The notes beneath the pieces are model-generated. The model was given only the letters and a program-made list of their open reading frames with translations. It did no database searches and was not told the DNA's origin. From [Eubacterium] saphenum (lineage in GTDB: Bacteria > Bacillota > Clostridia > Oscillospirales > Ruminococcaceae): a stretch of DNA of 23,689 nucleotides. The DNA lies in NCBI GenBank assembly GCA_004555855.1, contig SFJQ01000015.1, positions 1 through 23,689 of the forward strand. The letters run 5' to 3'. A program made the position numbers and the translations under genes. Positions 12,451 to 20,975 of this stretch are shown piece by piece; positions within the stretch are counted from its first letter, which is position 1; each line of letters opens with the position of its first letter.

Positions 12451-15150
12451 ATGGGAATTATCAAATCTATTTTCGGCACTTATTCGTCAAGAGAATTGAA
12501 AAGAATTGAGCCTATAAAACAAGCCGTTCTTGACCTCGAGCCTAAATATCAGGCTATGAGCGACAAGGAACTCAAAGGTCAGACCGCTCTCCTTAAAGAA
12601 AGACTTGCTAACGGCGAAACCCTCGACGATATCCTTCCCGACGCTTTCGCTGTGTGCAGAGAAGCGTCAAGCAGAGTTATCGGCATCAAGCATTACCCCG
12701 TGCAGATTATCGGCGGCATCGTTCTTCATCAGGGTCGTATCGCCGAGATGCGTACCGGCGAGGGCAAAACCTTCGTTGCTACGCTTCCCGCTTATCTCAA
12801 CGCTCTCACCGGAAAGGGCGTTCACATCGTCACCGTCAACGACTACCTCGCTAAGCGCGACAGCGAGTGGATGTCAAAGGTTCACCGCTTTCTCGGGCTT
12901 ACTGTCGGGCTTATCACACACGAACTCGACAACGACCAGCGCCGCGCCGCTTATGCTTGCGATATCACTTACGCTACCAACAACGAGCTTGGTTTCGACT
13001 ATCTGCGCGATAATATGTGCATTTACAAGAAAGACCTCGTTCAGCGTGACCCGAATTTCGCGATTGTCGATGAGGTTGACTCAATCCTTATCGATGAGGC
13101 GAGAACTCCGCTTATCATCTCGGGACGCGGCGACAACTCCTCCGATTTGTACGAGAAAGCCGATAAATTCGCTAAAACTCTTACCAAAAATACCGTCGTT
13201 GAGGTTGACTCGAAGGAAGAATATGACGACAAGTTTGACGGGGATTATCTCGTTGACGAAAAGGCGAAAACCTGCAACCTCCTGCCAAACGGCGTGGCTA
13301 AGGCGGAGAAGTATTTCGGAGTCGAGAACCTTATGGACCCCGAAAATATCTCGCTTCTTCACCACATCAATCAGGCTATCCGTGCAAACGGTATAATGAA
13401 GCGCGACGTCGATTATGTCGTTCGTCCGGCGGAAAAAGGAAAGGGCGACGAGGTTGTTATCGTTGATGAATTTACCGGTCGTCTGATGTTCGGCAGACGC
13501 TATAATCAAGGTCTGCATCAGGCTATCGAGGCTAAGGAAGGCGTTAAGGTTAACCACGAGAGCAAAACCCTCGCTACCATCACTTTCCAGAACTTCTTCA
13601 GACTGTACAAGAAGCTCTCCGGTATGACCGGTACAGCGATGACCGAGGAGGACGAGTTCAGGCAGATTTACTCGCTCGATGTTATCGAAATCCCCACGAA
13701 CAAGCCTGTTATCCGTATCGATAACCACGACAAGATTTACAAGAATATCAAGGGCAAGCTCAACGCGGTCTGCGACCAGGTTGAGGAGTGCCACAAAAAA
13801 GGTCAGCCCGTCCTTGTCGGCACTATCACAATCGAAAAGTCCGAGCAGCTCTCAAAGCTCCTCAAGGCTCGCGGCATCAAGCACGAAGTCCTCAATGCCA
13901 AAAATCACGAGCGTGAGGCGGAAATCGTCGCTCAGGCAGGCAAAAAAGGCGCTGTCACCATCGCCACGAATATGGCGGGACGCGGTACAGATATCAAGCT
14001 CGGCGGTAACGCGGAGTATCTCGCGCTTGCCGAAATGAGAAAACTCGGCTACTCCGAACAGCTCATTCAGGAAGCAACCGGTTTTGCTGAAACCGATGAC
14101 GAGGAGATTATCGCTGCCAGAGAAAAATATCAGGAACTCAACAAGAAATTTGAGGAGAAAATCGCCCCCGAGGCAGACGAGGTCCGCGAGGCAGGCGGTC
14201 TGTATATCATCGGTACCGAGCGCCACGAATCAAGACGTATCGATAACCAGCTCCGCGGTCGTGCCGGCCGTCAGGGCGACCCCGGCGAAAGCTGCTTCTT
14301 CATCTCAATGGAAGACGATTTGATGAGATTGTTCGGCGGCGAAAAGGTTCAGCGACTTATGGAAACGATGAATTTCGACGAGGACGTCCCCATAGCAGCC
14401 GGCTTCCTCTCACGCGCTATCGAAAGCGCTCAGATGAAAATCGAAGGCAACAACTTCGCTATGCGTAAGCACGTTCTCGATTATGACGACGTTATGTCGC
14501 AGATGCGCCAGACTATTTACACCCAGAGAAGAAAGGTTCTCGACGGCGAGGATATCCGCGAAAATGTTATCCAGATGATGAATCAGGATATCGAGGAGAA
14601 CGTCAAGACCTACTGCTCGGACGATATCGCAGACAACTGGAATCTTGACGGTCTTCGCGCGCATTATCTCAACCTCTACGTCCTCGAAACAGATTTGCGC
14701 TACACCACAGACGAACTCAACGACCTCACTCAGAAGGATATCATAAAGTTCATTCAGGACCGCGGAAATATGATTTACAAAATCAGAGAAGAAGATATGG
14801 GCTCGGAAAATATGCGCGAGGTTGAGCGCGTTTGCCTGCTCAAAACAGTCGACAAGTACTGGATGGACCACATCGACGCTATGGATGAGCTTAAAAACGG
14901 CATCGGGCTTCGCGGCTACGCTCAGAGAAACCCCGTTGAGGAATATCGCTTCGAGGGCTTCAATATGTTCGACGAGATGATTGCCGCTATCCGTGAGGAA
15001 ACCGTTAAACTCGTGCTTACTATTCCCGTTCGTATTCAGGCTCCTCCGCAGCGCGAGCAGGTTATGAAACCCGACGCGCCGAATGCGGGCGCTAACGTGC
15101 CCTATCGCTCCGAGAAAAGAGCTGCGAAAAAGTCAAAAAATAAGAAATAA
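12451..15150 (+). CDS. secA: Protein translocase ATPase SecA
   Basis: SecA is the motor that drives unfolded preproteins through SecYEG. Landmarks are Walker A MRTGEGKT (residues 100-107), DEVDSILIDEARTPLIISG with the DEVD box at 207-210, GMTGTAMTEEDEF in the preprotein-crosslinking/NBD junction, TNMAGRGTDIKLGG and GRAGRQGDPG in NBD2. Length is 899 residues, with an insertion of about 55 residues after KLGGNAEYLAL that is common in clostridial SecA. The C-terminus ends in a basic KRAAKKSKNKK and has no Cys-rich SEC-C zinc motif. The start at 12451 gives the expected MGIIKSIFGT; an upstream in-frame ATG at 12391 falls at the transcription start. It is a single-gene unit. Confidence 0.99.
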   Translation: MGIIKSIFGTYSSRELKRIEPIKQAVLDLEPKYQAMSDKELKGQTALLKERLANGETLDDILPDAFAVCREASSRVIGIKHYPVQIIGGIVLHQGRIAEMRTGEGKTFVATLPAYLNALTGKGVHIVTVNDYLAKRDSEWMSKVHRFLGLTVGLITHELDNDQRRAAYACDITYATNNELGFDYLRDNMCIYKKDLVQRDPNFAIVDEVDSILIDEARTPLIISGRGDNSSDLYEKADKFAKTLTKNTVVEVDSKEEYDDKFDGDYLVDEKAKTCNLLPNGVAKAEKYFGVENLMDPENISLLHHINQAIRANGIMKRDVDYVVRPAEKGKGDEVVIVDEFTGRLMFGRRYNQGLHQAIEAKEGVKVNHESKTLATITFQNFFRLYKKLSGMTGTAMTEEDEFRQIYSLDVIEIPTNKPVIRIDNHDKIYKNIKGKLNAVCDQVEECHKKGQPVLVGTITIEKSEQLSKLLKARGIKHEVLNAKNHEREAEIVAQAGKKGAVTIATNMAGRGTDIKLGGNAEYLALAEMRKLGYSEQLIQEATGFAETDDEEIIAAREKYQELNKKFEEKIAPEADEVREAGGLYIIGTERHESRRIDNQLRGRAGRQGDPGESCFFISMEDDLMRLFGGEKVQRLMETMNFDEDVPIAAGFLSRAIESAQMKIEGNNFAMRKHVLDYDDVMSQMRQTIYTQRRKVLDGEDIRENVIQMMNQDIEENVKTYCSDDIADNWNLDGLRAHYLNLYVLETDLRYTTDELNDLTQKDIIKFIQDRGNMIYKIREEDMGSENMREVERVCLLKTVDKYWMDHIDAMDELKNGIGLRGYAQRNPVEEYRFEGFNMFDEMIAAIREETVKLVLTIPVRIQAPPQREQVMKPDAPNAGANVPYRSEKRAAKKSKNKK

Positions 15151-15154
15151 TCAG

Positions 15155-15190
15155 AAATGCCGTGTTTTTCGCACGGCATTTCATTTTTCT
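15155..15190 (+). terminator. Intrinsic terminator of secA
   Basis: AAATGCCGTG and CACGGCATTT form a ten-base-pair stem with a seven-base loop, followed by CATTTTTCT. It starts five bases after the stop codon. Confidence 0.88.
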
Positions 15191-15224
15191 GAATTGTCTG
15201 TCGAGAATCCCTCAGATACGAGGA

Positions 15225-15266
15225 AACCGTCCTGCGGCTAGGCTTTGTGCCTGCCGCAGGACGGTT
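15225..15266. repeat. Long GC-rich hairpin between two convergent terminators
   Basis: A 14-base-pair perfect stem (15225-15238 with 15253-15266) continues, after a one-base bulge, into AGGC/GCCT with a five-base loop. No T tract follows on either side. It lies between the secA terminator and that of the khpA operon and does not look like either. Confidence 0.7.
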
Positions 15267-15296
15267 GACGAAGTAGATGGGGGGTTATCGGCAGAC

Positions 15297-15324
15297 AAAA
15301 AAACTCCGCGGATAATCCACGGAG
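15297..15324 (-). terminator. Intrinsic terminator of the ylxM-ffh-rpsP-khpA operon
   Basis: On the minus strand CTCCGTGG and CCGCGGAG (one G-T pair) form an eight-pair stem with a five-base loop, followed by seven T residues. It lies 17 bases after the khpA stop. Confidence 0.88.
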
Positions 15325-15341
15325 CTTTTGTTTTCCGAAAA

Positions 15342-15578
15342 TCAGTCGATTTCAACGGAAATCTTCTCGTTTACGCGAACAGCGCCCGCACGCATTACTG
15401 TACGGATTGACTTGGCAATTCTGCCCTGCTTGCCGATTACTCTGCCCATATCATCGGGACCAACGTGCAGGTGATATACCACAACGTCCTCCTCGTTCGG
15501 AGCGTCTACGGTTACCTCAACAGCGCTCTTGTCCTCAACAAGTGCAGTCGCGATTGTTATAAGAAGTTCTTTTAACAT
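15342..15578 (-). CDS. khpA: KH-domain RNA-binding protein KhpA (YlqC family)
   Basis: A 78-residue protein consisting of a single KH domain. The RNA-binding GXXG loop is seen in GRVIGKQGRIAKSIR (residues 45-59). KhpA proteins pair with KhpB/Jag in several Firmicutes and bind many small and messenger RNAs, affecting cell division and envelope homeostasis. The start follows GGGAAGGGA by about six bases. It is separated from rpsP by 85 bases that carry a GGGAC/GTCCC hairpin (15610-15629) of unknown use. The gene is the usual neighbour of rpsP; here a strong terminator follows, so rimM, trmD and rplS, which often continue this operon, are not attached. Confidence 0.93.
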   Translation of the reverse strand: MLKELLITIATALVEDKSAVEVTVDAPNEEDVVVYHLHVGPDDMGRVIGKQGRIAKSIRTVMRAGAVRVNEKISVEID

Positions 15579-15663
15579 AGCTTTTTCCCTTCCCGGGAGT
15601 TAGATGCTTGGGACAGCGCCCGCCGTCCCCGACAAACCTTTTCCCTGATATTATTTTGCCGGA

Positions 15664-15894
15664 TTAGCCCTTAAGCAGACGCTTAACGGTATCGGTAGGC
15701 TGTGCGCCCTTCTTAATCCACTCTTCAGCCTTTTCCTTGTCGATGTTTACTACTGCGGGTTCCTTCGTGGGGTCATAAAATCCGATTTCCTCGATAAAAC
15801 GACCGTCACGCGGGAAACGAGAGTCAGCAACAACTACACGATAGAACGGTGCCTTCTTTGCGCCCATTCTTCTCAGTCTGATTTTTACTGCCAT
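15664..15894 (-). CDS. rpsP: 30S ribosomal protein bS16
   Basis: bS16 is an early-binding protein of the small ribosomal subunit. The 76-residue product shows the family core MAVKIRLRRMGAKKAPFYRV, VVADSRFPRDGRFIE and IGFYDPTKEP. An AAAGGAG lies about ten bases before the ATG. ffh lies 67 bases upstream and khpA 85 bases downstream on the same strand, the standard ffh-rpsP-khpA order of Firmicutes. Nothing unusual was seen. Confidence 0.98.
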   Translation of the reverse strand: MAVKIRLRRMGAKKAPFYRVVVADSRFPRDGRFIEEIGFYDPTKEPAVVNIDKEKAEEWIKKGAQPTDTVKRLLKG

Positions 15895-15961
15895 TTTATT
15901 ATTCTCCTTTCAAAAGTAAATTATTATAAAAATAAGCGGGTGCTTATTTTAAAATCATTTT

Positions 15962-17317
15962 TTACATTCCCGGAAATCCGCCGCCCATATTCATCGGGAA
16001 TTTCGGCAGGCGGCGCTTTTTGCCCTTGCCCGTGAAGCCCATCTGCTTCATCATCTTCTGCATCTGCTCAAACTGGCGGAGAAGCTGATTTACCTCCTCA
16101 ACCGACGTACCCGAGCCTGCCGCTATTCTGCGCTTTCTCTTCGCGTCAATTATCGACGGCTTTTCGCGCTCGCGCTTCGTCATTGACGTGATAATCGCCT
16201 TCGTGTGAGGCATCTTCTTCTCGTCAATGTCCTCGTCCTTGACCTTTCCCGCAACGCCCGGTATCATATTCAGCAGGTTTTTGATGCTGCCCATCTTCTC
16301 AATCTGCACAAACTGCGCGTACAGGTCGTTCAGGTCAAACTTGTTTTCCTCGAGTTTTTTGACGGTTTTCTCCGCTTCTTTCTCGTCAAACGAAGCCTTT
16401 GCCTTGTCGATAAGCGTCAGGACATCGCCCATTCCGAGAATACGCGAAGCCATTCTGTCGGGGTAAAACGGCTCGATATCGTCCGCTTTTTCGCCGATAC
16501 CCGCGAATTTTATCGGCTTTCCCGTTATCGCGAGAACCGTCAGCGCAGCACCGCCGCGCGTGTCGCCGTCGAGCTTTGTCAGAATTACGCCCGTTATGTC
16601 AAGCGAATCGTTGAAGCTCTGCGCTACGTTTACCGCGTCTTGTCCCGTCATCGAGTCAACAACGAGCAAAATCTCGTTCGGGGCGGTTTCGGACTTGATG
16701 TTCTTCAACTCGTCCATCAGCGTTTCATCTATGTGCAGACGGCCCGCAGTATCGAGCAGTACCGTGTCAAAGCCTTGGTCCTTCGCGAATTTAACGCCGT
16801 GTTTCGCGATTTCTACGGGATTGCCCTGTCCTTCTTCAAAAACGTGCGCGCCGACTTTTTCGCCGACAATCTTCAGCTGGTCGATAGCCGCGGGACGGTA
16901 AACGTCGCAGGCAACCAGAAGCGGTCTGCGGTTCTGCCCCATAAGCCACTTCGCGAGTTTCGCGCAATGCGTGGTTTTACCCGCGCCCTGAAGTCCGCAC
17001 ATCATTATTATGCACGGCGGCTTTGACGGGAAATCAAGCTTCGCGGTCGTGTTGCCCATAAGCTCGATAAGCTCCGTGCGAACAATGTCGATAACCTGCT
17101 GAGCGGGCGTCAGGCTTTCCATAACCTTCGCGCCAAGCGCTTTTTCGCTAACCTTGTTCACGAAATCCTTCGCAACCTTAAAGCTCACGTCCGCGTCCAG
17201 AAGCGCCATTCGCACCTCGCGCATCGCGTCCTTTATATCCTTTTCGGTGAGCTTTCCGTGACCCTTCAGCTTACCGAATACTGCGTTCAGTTTTGACGAC
17301 AATCCCTCAAAAGCCAC
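15962..17317 (-). CDS. ffh: Signal recognition particle protein Ffh (SRP54)
   Basis: Ffh binds 4.5S/6S-like SRP RNA and signal sequences of nascent membrane proteins and, as a GTPase, docks with FtsY. The N domain (about 1-90) is followed by the G domain with GLQGAGKTTHCAKLAKWL (near 108-125), DVYRPAAIDQL, DTAGRLHIDE, TKLDGDTRGGAAL and a Met-rich M domain (QMQKMMKQMGF, then GGGFPGM at the end). Length is 451. Start is a GTG at 17317, after AAGGGGGC; it is 12 bases past the ylxM stop, so the two are co-transcribed and probably translationally coupled. Identification is certain. Confidence 0.99.
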   Translation of the reverse strand: MAFEGLSSKLNAVFGKLKGHGKLTEKDIKDAMREVRMALLDADVSFKVAKDFVNKVSEKALGAKVMESLTPAQQVIDIVRTELIELMGNTTAKLDFPSKPPCIIMMCGLQGAGKTTHCAKLAKWLMGQNRRPLLVACDVYRPAAIDQLKIVGEKVGAHVFEEGQGNPVEIAKHGVKFAKDQGFDTVLLDTAGRLHIDETLMDELKNIKSETAPNEILLVVDSMTGQDAVNVAQSFNDSLDITGVILTKLDGDTRGGAALTVLAITGKPIKFAGIGEKADDIEPFYPDRMASRILGMGDVLTLIDKAKASFDEKEAEKTVKKLEENKFDLNDLYAQFVQIEKMGSIKNLLNMIPGVAGKVKDEDIDEKKMPHTKAIITSMTKREREKPSIIDAKRKRRIAAGSGTSVEEVNQLLRQFEQMQKMMKQMGFTGKGKKRRLPKFPMNMGGGFPGM

Positions 17318-17329
17318 AACAAAGCCCCC

Positions 17330-17671
17330 TTACATCGATTTTTCGATTTCTTCCAGAAGCGCCGAAAGTTCCCCGAAACGCTTGTCGGGGTATTCCCCGC
17401 AAAGCCGCTCCACAAGCGCTTTCGCTTCGCTTATTCTCTTTTTGTTGGCAAGAAGCCGCTTCGCGTTCCCGAGAACTCTCTCCAGCTCCAGCAAGCGTTT
17501 CTCGCCGTTTTTCTGCGCTTCGTTCACCGACTGACGCGATATCCCGCCCATTTCCTCGGCGATTTCCGACAGCGACAAGTCAGAATTGTACTTCAAATCA
17601 AGTGCTTCACGCTGATTATTCGAGAGCAGCTCTCCGTATATATCAAGCAAAAGCACCAAATTTCCGTCCAT
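17330..17671 (-). CDS. ylxM: YlxM/p13-like putative helix-turn-helix SRP-associated protein
   Basis: A 113-residue protein with a sigma-factor region 4-like helix-turn-helix: LLSNNQREALDLKYNSDLSLSEIAEEMGGISRQSV appears at residues about 16-50 (quoted here as family features, LSLSEIAEEM then SRQSV being the recognition part). The C-terminal half is charged and probably helical. YlxM is encoded directly before ffh in most Firmicutes and has been reported to affect SRP GTPase function in Streptococcus, although DNA-binding is also suggested by its fold. ATG follows ACAGGAG by six bases, downstream of a perfect promoter. The first gene of this operon. Confidence 0.9.
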   Translation of the reverse strand: MDGNLVLLLDIYGELLSNNQREALDLKYNSDLSLSEIAEEMGGISRQSVNEAQKNGEKRLLELERVLGNAKRLLANKKRISEAKALVERLCGEYPDKRFGELSALLEEIEKSM

Positions 17672-17716
17672 ACGCGCTCCTGTGTAAATATATTTATCCT
17701 TACATCAACAAACGTT

Positions 17717-17745
17717 ATTATAACAGATATTTTCCCGTTTGTCAA
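17717..17745 (-). promoter_or_regulatory. Consensus sigma-A promoter of ylxM-ffh-rpsP-khpA
   Basis: On the minus strand TTGACA (17740-17745), a 17-base spacer and TATAAT (17717-17722), both perfect. Start expected near 17710, with a leader of about 40 bases. Confidence 0.88.
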
Positions 17746-17775
17746 GAGGAATTTTCAAATTTTTTAAAAAAGTGC

Positions 17776-17804
17776 TTAACAAACGCGATTTTTTATGCTA
17801 TAAT
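17776..17804 (+). promoter_or_regulatory. Sigma-A promoter of the lepA-hemW unit
   Basis: TTAACA (17776-17781), 17-base spacer and perfect TATAAT (17799-17804). It is divergent from the ylxM promoter, with 30 bases between the two -35 boxes. No other clear promoter was seen before lepA. Confidence 0.82.
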
Positions 17805-17837
17805 AAGAATATATTTTGTGTAAATCAGGGTGAAACT

Positions 17838-18452
17838 ATGTCTAAATTCAAACAAGCGTTTTTAAAGTGCCTGCCGCTGCTGATTGTTCTGGTATCGACG
17901 GGGATTTTTGTGTTTTTGATAAAGTGGGTTATCGGCATTTTCTACGAGCCGAAGGATACCGTTTATGTCAAGGAAAACGGCGACGAGAAATTTGTCGTTA
18001 TTCAATGCTATCAGAACCCGTCTAGCCACTATTATCTGCTTCCCGGCGATTTTGTTTACGATGAAACAAAGTACAAAAACGTTGCCTCGGAACACGACAA
18101 CGCTCACATCAAGGACAAGCCGCTCGCGATTTTTACGCTCAACGAAACGCCTGTCGTTATGGAAAAAACCGTTGTCAAAACGCTGATTTCATCAAACGGG
18201 CTGAACGCTTATCAATTCGGGGAGTTCGTTCTCTATCGGCTCGAGGGTGAGTATGGCGTTTTCGCGCCGCTGCGTGAATATAAAGAAAGCGCGACTAAAC
18301 GCAAAAACGACCTCTATGTCATTCGGCAGCTGCTCAAAAATGAGCGATACAAGAGCTTTGAGCTGCCGACTTGGGAAACGGAAGCCGATTTTCTGAAAAA
18401 TCTTGAAAAAATCGAGTGGCATCTTGATACGGAATATGTTGAGGACAACTGA
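17838..18452 (+). CDS. Membrane-anchored protein of unknown function
   Basis: A 204-residue protein with a short basic N-terminus (MSKFKQ), one strong transmembrane segment (about residues 9-32, LPLLIVLVSTGIFVFLIKWV) and a soluble, probably extracytoplasmic domain of about 170 residues that is rich in Tyr, Lys and Glu. I recognise no family, catalytic motif or lipobox. The start at 17838 was selected because AGGGTG lies five bases upstream; the longer in-frame start at 17739 precedes the promoter. It is the first gene of a unit that runs through a CPBP protease to lepA and hemW. The protease starts ten bases after its stop, so the two may function together, for example as substrate or regulator and protease, but that is only a guess from position. 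Confidence 0.7.
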   Translation: MSKFKQAFLKCLPLLIVLVSTGIFVFLIKWVIGIFYEPKDTVYVKENGDEKFVVIQCYQNPSSHYYLLPGDFVYDETKYKNVASEHDNAHIKDKPLAIFTLNETPVVMEKTVVKTLISSNGLNAYQFGEFVLYRLEGEYGVFAPLREYKESATKRKNDLYVIRQLLKNERYKSFELPTWETEADFLKNLEKIEWHLDTEYVEDN

Positions 18453-18462
18453 AGGAGAAAAT

Positions 18463-19140
18463 GTGGAAAAAATGGGAAACGGACTTAAAACAGTCGGCAC
18501 AAAGAAAAAGCTGATAATTCTTGCGGCGGTAATGGCGGCGGTTGTCGGAATTACTTTTCTTACGCGGCTTTTGTTCCTTATTGAAATCATGTGGGTTTTG
18601 CGTCTTCTGCAAAGCGTTCTGTATGCTATGATGGCTGTTCCCGCGATAATCGGTATGAAAATGAGCGGAATGGACGTCAGAAAACAGCTTGATTTCAAAA
18701 ACAAAAAGCAATACCTTTGGGGATTTGTCGTTTTTGCAGTATTGAGCCTTGTGGTTGCGGTTATTCCCGCGCTTTTCGGAAACAGCCTTATCGGCAGCCA
18801 CACAGAGCCGAATCCTTTTGACGTTGCTATGTCCGCGGTGTTTTATATAGTATTTGTCGGACCGGTTGAAGAACTGGTTTTCCGCGGTTATGTTCAGGAA
18901 ACGCTGGTTGAAATACTGCCGAAAAACAAGTGGCTTGGCGCGGTTTTTGCGGCGGCGCTTTTCGGGTTCTGGCATATTATCAACGGCTCGTTTGTTCAAG
19001 TGCTGTTTACGTTCGCAATCGGGCTGTTTATCGGACTTATGAAGTATTTCGTCAAAAACTGCACGCTCATTTCCGTTTCTCTCGGACACGGAGTTTATGA
19101 TTTTATGAATATTATTTGGAGAATACTTATAGTTAAATAA
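18463..19140 (+). CDS. CPBP-family intramembrane glutamic endopeptidase
   Basis: An integral membrane protein of 225 residues with six or more hydrophobic segments. The diagnostic motifs of the CPBP (Abi, CAAX-protease-like) family are all present: EELVFRG with Glu136, Glu137 and Arg141; FGFWH with His171; and HGVYDF with His209 and Asp213. Relatives cleave prenylated CAAX proteins in eukaryotes (Rce1), and in bacteria act in bacteriocin self-immunity or on unknown membrane substrates. The start is a GTG at 18463, five bases after GGAG; an ATG three codons later (18472) is the alternative. It follows the unknown membrane gene after ten bases and precedes lepA by 17 bases. Substrate unknown. 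Confidence 0.87.
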   Translation: MEKMGNGLKTVGTKKKLIILAAVMAAVVGITFLTRLLFLIEIMWVLRLLQSVLYAMMAVPAIIGMKMSGMDVRKQLDFKNKKQYLWGFVVFAVLSLVVAVIPALFGNSLIGSHTEPNPFDVAMSAVFYIVFVGPVEELVFRGYVQETLVEILPKNKWLGAVFAAALFGFWHIINGSFVQVLFTFAIGLFIGLMKYFVKNCTLISVSLGHGVYDFMNIIWRILIVK

Positions 19141-19157
19141 GGAAAGGAAGAAAAAAA

Positions 19158-20975
19158 TTGGCAGACAAAAATTATCTGGATAATATAAGAAATTTCTGCA
19201 TTATCGCGCACATAGACCACGGAAAATCCACGCTTGCCGACAGGATTCTCGAGCAGACCGAAACCGTCGCGCTGCGCGATATGGAGGAGCAGCTTCTCGA
19301 TAATATGGACATCGAGCGCGAACGCGGAATTACCATAAAAGCGCGCGCCGTTCGGCTTAAATATCACGCGGACAACGGCGAGGACTATATCTTTAACCTC
19401 ATCGATACCCCCGGTCACGTTGACTTTAACTATGAGGTTTCACGGTCGCTTGTGGCTTGTGAGGGAGCTGTGCTTATCGTTGACGCTTCGCAGGGTATCG
19501 AGGCGCAGACGCTTGCAAACACTTATCTCGCGGTTGAAAACGACCTCGAAGTCGTTCCCGTGGTAAACAAAATCGATTTGCCCAGCGCGCGTCCGCAGGA
19601 GGTAAAGGAGGAAATCGAGAACGTTATCGGAATAGAAGCGATGGACGCGCCCGAGATTTCCGCGAAAATGGGCGTAAATATCCACGCGGTTATGGAGGAA
19701 ATTGTTAACAAAATTCCCGCGCCGAAGGGCGATATCAACGCGCCGCTCAAAGCGCTCATTTTCGACAGCGTTTATGACAGCTACAAGGGCGTTATCGTTT
19801 ATGTCCGCGTTAAAGAGGGCTGCGTGAAGCCGGGCGATAAGATAAAAATGATGGCTTCGGGAGCGGAATTTTCCGTTGTTGAAACGGGTTATATGGGAGC
19901 TACCGAGCTTGTTCCCGCAAGCGGTCTTAAAGCGGGAGAGGTCGGATATATCACGGCTTCGATTAAGTCAATCGGAGATACAAAGGTCGGCGATACCGTC
20001 ACGAACGCGCAAAATCCCGCCACAGAAGCGCTGCCGGGGTATCGAGAGGTAAATCCGATGGTCTTCAGCGGTATCTATCCCGCGGACGGCGCGAAATACC
20101 CCGATTTGCGCGACGCTCTCGACAAGCTCCAGCTCAACGACGCTTCGCTTTCATTCGAGCCGGAAAGCTCGGTTGCGCTCGGATTTGGCTTCAGATGCGG
20201 ATTTCTCGGGCTGCTCCACATGGAGATTATTCAGGAAAGAATTGAACGAGAGTATAACCTCGATATCATCACGACTGCGCCTTCGGTTGTCTACAAAATC
20301 GAGATGACGGACGGCACGGTGCGTATGATTGACAACCCCACAAATTACCCCGACACCACGCTTATCGCACAAAGCTATGAGCCGATGGTCAACGCGCACG
20401 TCTATTCCCCGTCAGAATATGTCGGCGGAATTATGGAACTTTGTCAAAACAGGCGCGGCGTGTTTAAGGATATGAAATATATCGACGAGAAGCGCGTGGA
20501 TTTGCACTATGAACTGCCGCTCAACGAAATCGTCTATGACTTTTTCGACGCGCTGAAGTCCCGCACGCGCGGCTACGCAAGCTACGATTACGAGATGATT
20601 GGATTTGCACCGTCAAAACTCGTAAAACTCGATATAATGCTCAACGGCGAGGTTATCGACGCGCTTTCTTTCATCGTTTTCGCGGACAGAGCATACGAGC
20701 GCGCGCGCAAAATGGCGGAAAAGCTGAAGGAAAATATCCCGCGGCAGCTCTTTGAAATCCCCATTCAGGCTTGCGTTGGCGGGAAAATCATCGCGCGCGA
20801 AACCATAAAAGCGCTTCGCAAGGACGTTCTCGCAAAGTGCTACGGCGGCGATATCACTCGTAAGAAAAAGCTCCTCGAAAAGCAAAAAGAGGGCAAAAAG
20901 CGTATGCGTCAATTCGGTACGGTTGAAGTACCGCAGGAGGCGTTTATGGCGGTCCTCAAGCTGGACGACGACTGA
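19158..20975 (+). CDS. lepA: Elongation factor 4 (LepA) GTPase
   Basis: LepA is a ribosome-associated translational GTPase that remodels stalled or mis-translocated ribosomes and aids 30S biogenesis. The P-loop AHIDHGKSTLADR (residues 17-29), RERGITIKA (switch I), DTPGHVDF and NKIDLP are present, and the C-terminal domain contains the LepA-specific GGDITRKKKLLEKQKEGKK. 605 residues is standard. The start is a TTG at 19158, set by GGAAAGGAAG about eight bases upstream and by the usual length of the family; no ATG fits. The stop overlaps the hemW ATG (TGATG), an arrangement common in Clostridia. Expected to be transcribed from the promoter at 17776-17804, three genes upstream. Confidence 0.99.
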   Translation: MADKNYLDNIRNFCIIAHIDHGKSTLADRILEQTETVALRDMEEQLLDNMDIERERGITIKARAVRLKYHADNGEDYIFNLIDTPGHVDFNYEVSRSLVACEGAVLIVDASQGIEAQTLANTYLAVENDLEVVPVVNKIDLPSARPQEVKEEIENVIGIEAMDAPEISAKMGVNIHAVMEEIVNKIPAPKGDINAPLKALIFDSVYDSYKGVIVYVRVKEGCVKPGDKIKMMASGAEFSVVETGYMGATELVPASGLKAGEVGYITASIKSIGDTKVGDTVTNAQNPATEALPGYREVNPMVFSGIYPADGAKYPDLRDALDKLQLNDASLSFEPESSVALGFGFRCGFLGLLHMEIIQERIEREYNLDIITTAPSVVYKIEMTDGTVRMIDNPTNYPDTTLIAQSYEPMVNAHVYSPSEYVGGIMELCQNRRGVFKDMKYIDEKRVDLHYELPLNEIVYDFFDALKSRTRGYASYDYEMIGFAPSKLVKLDIMLNGEVIDALSFIVFADRAYERARKMAEKLKENIPRQLFEIPIQACVGGKIIARETIKALRKDVLAKCYGGDITRKKKLLEKQKEGKKRMRQFGTVEVPQEAFMAVLKLDDD

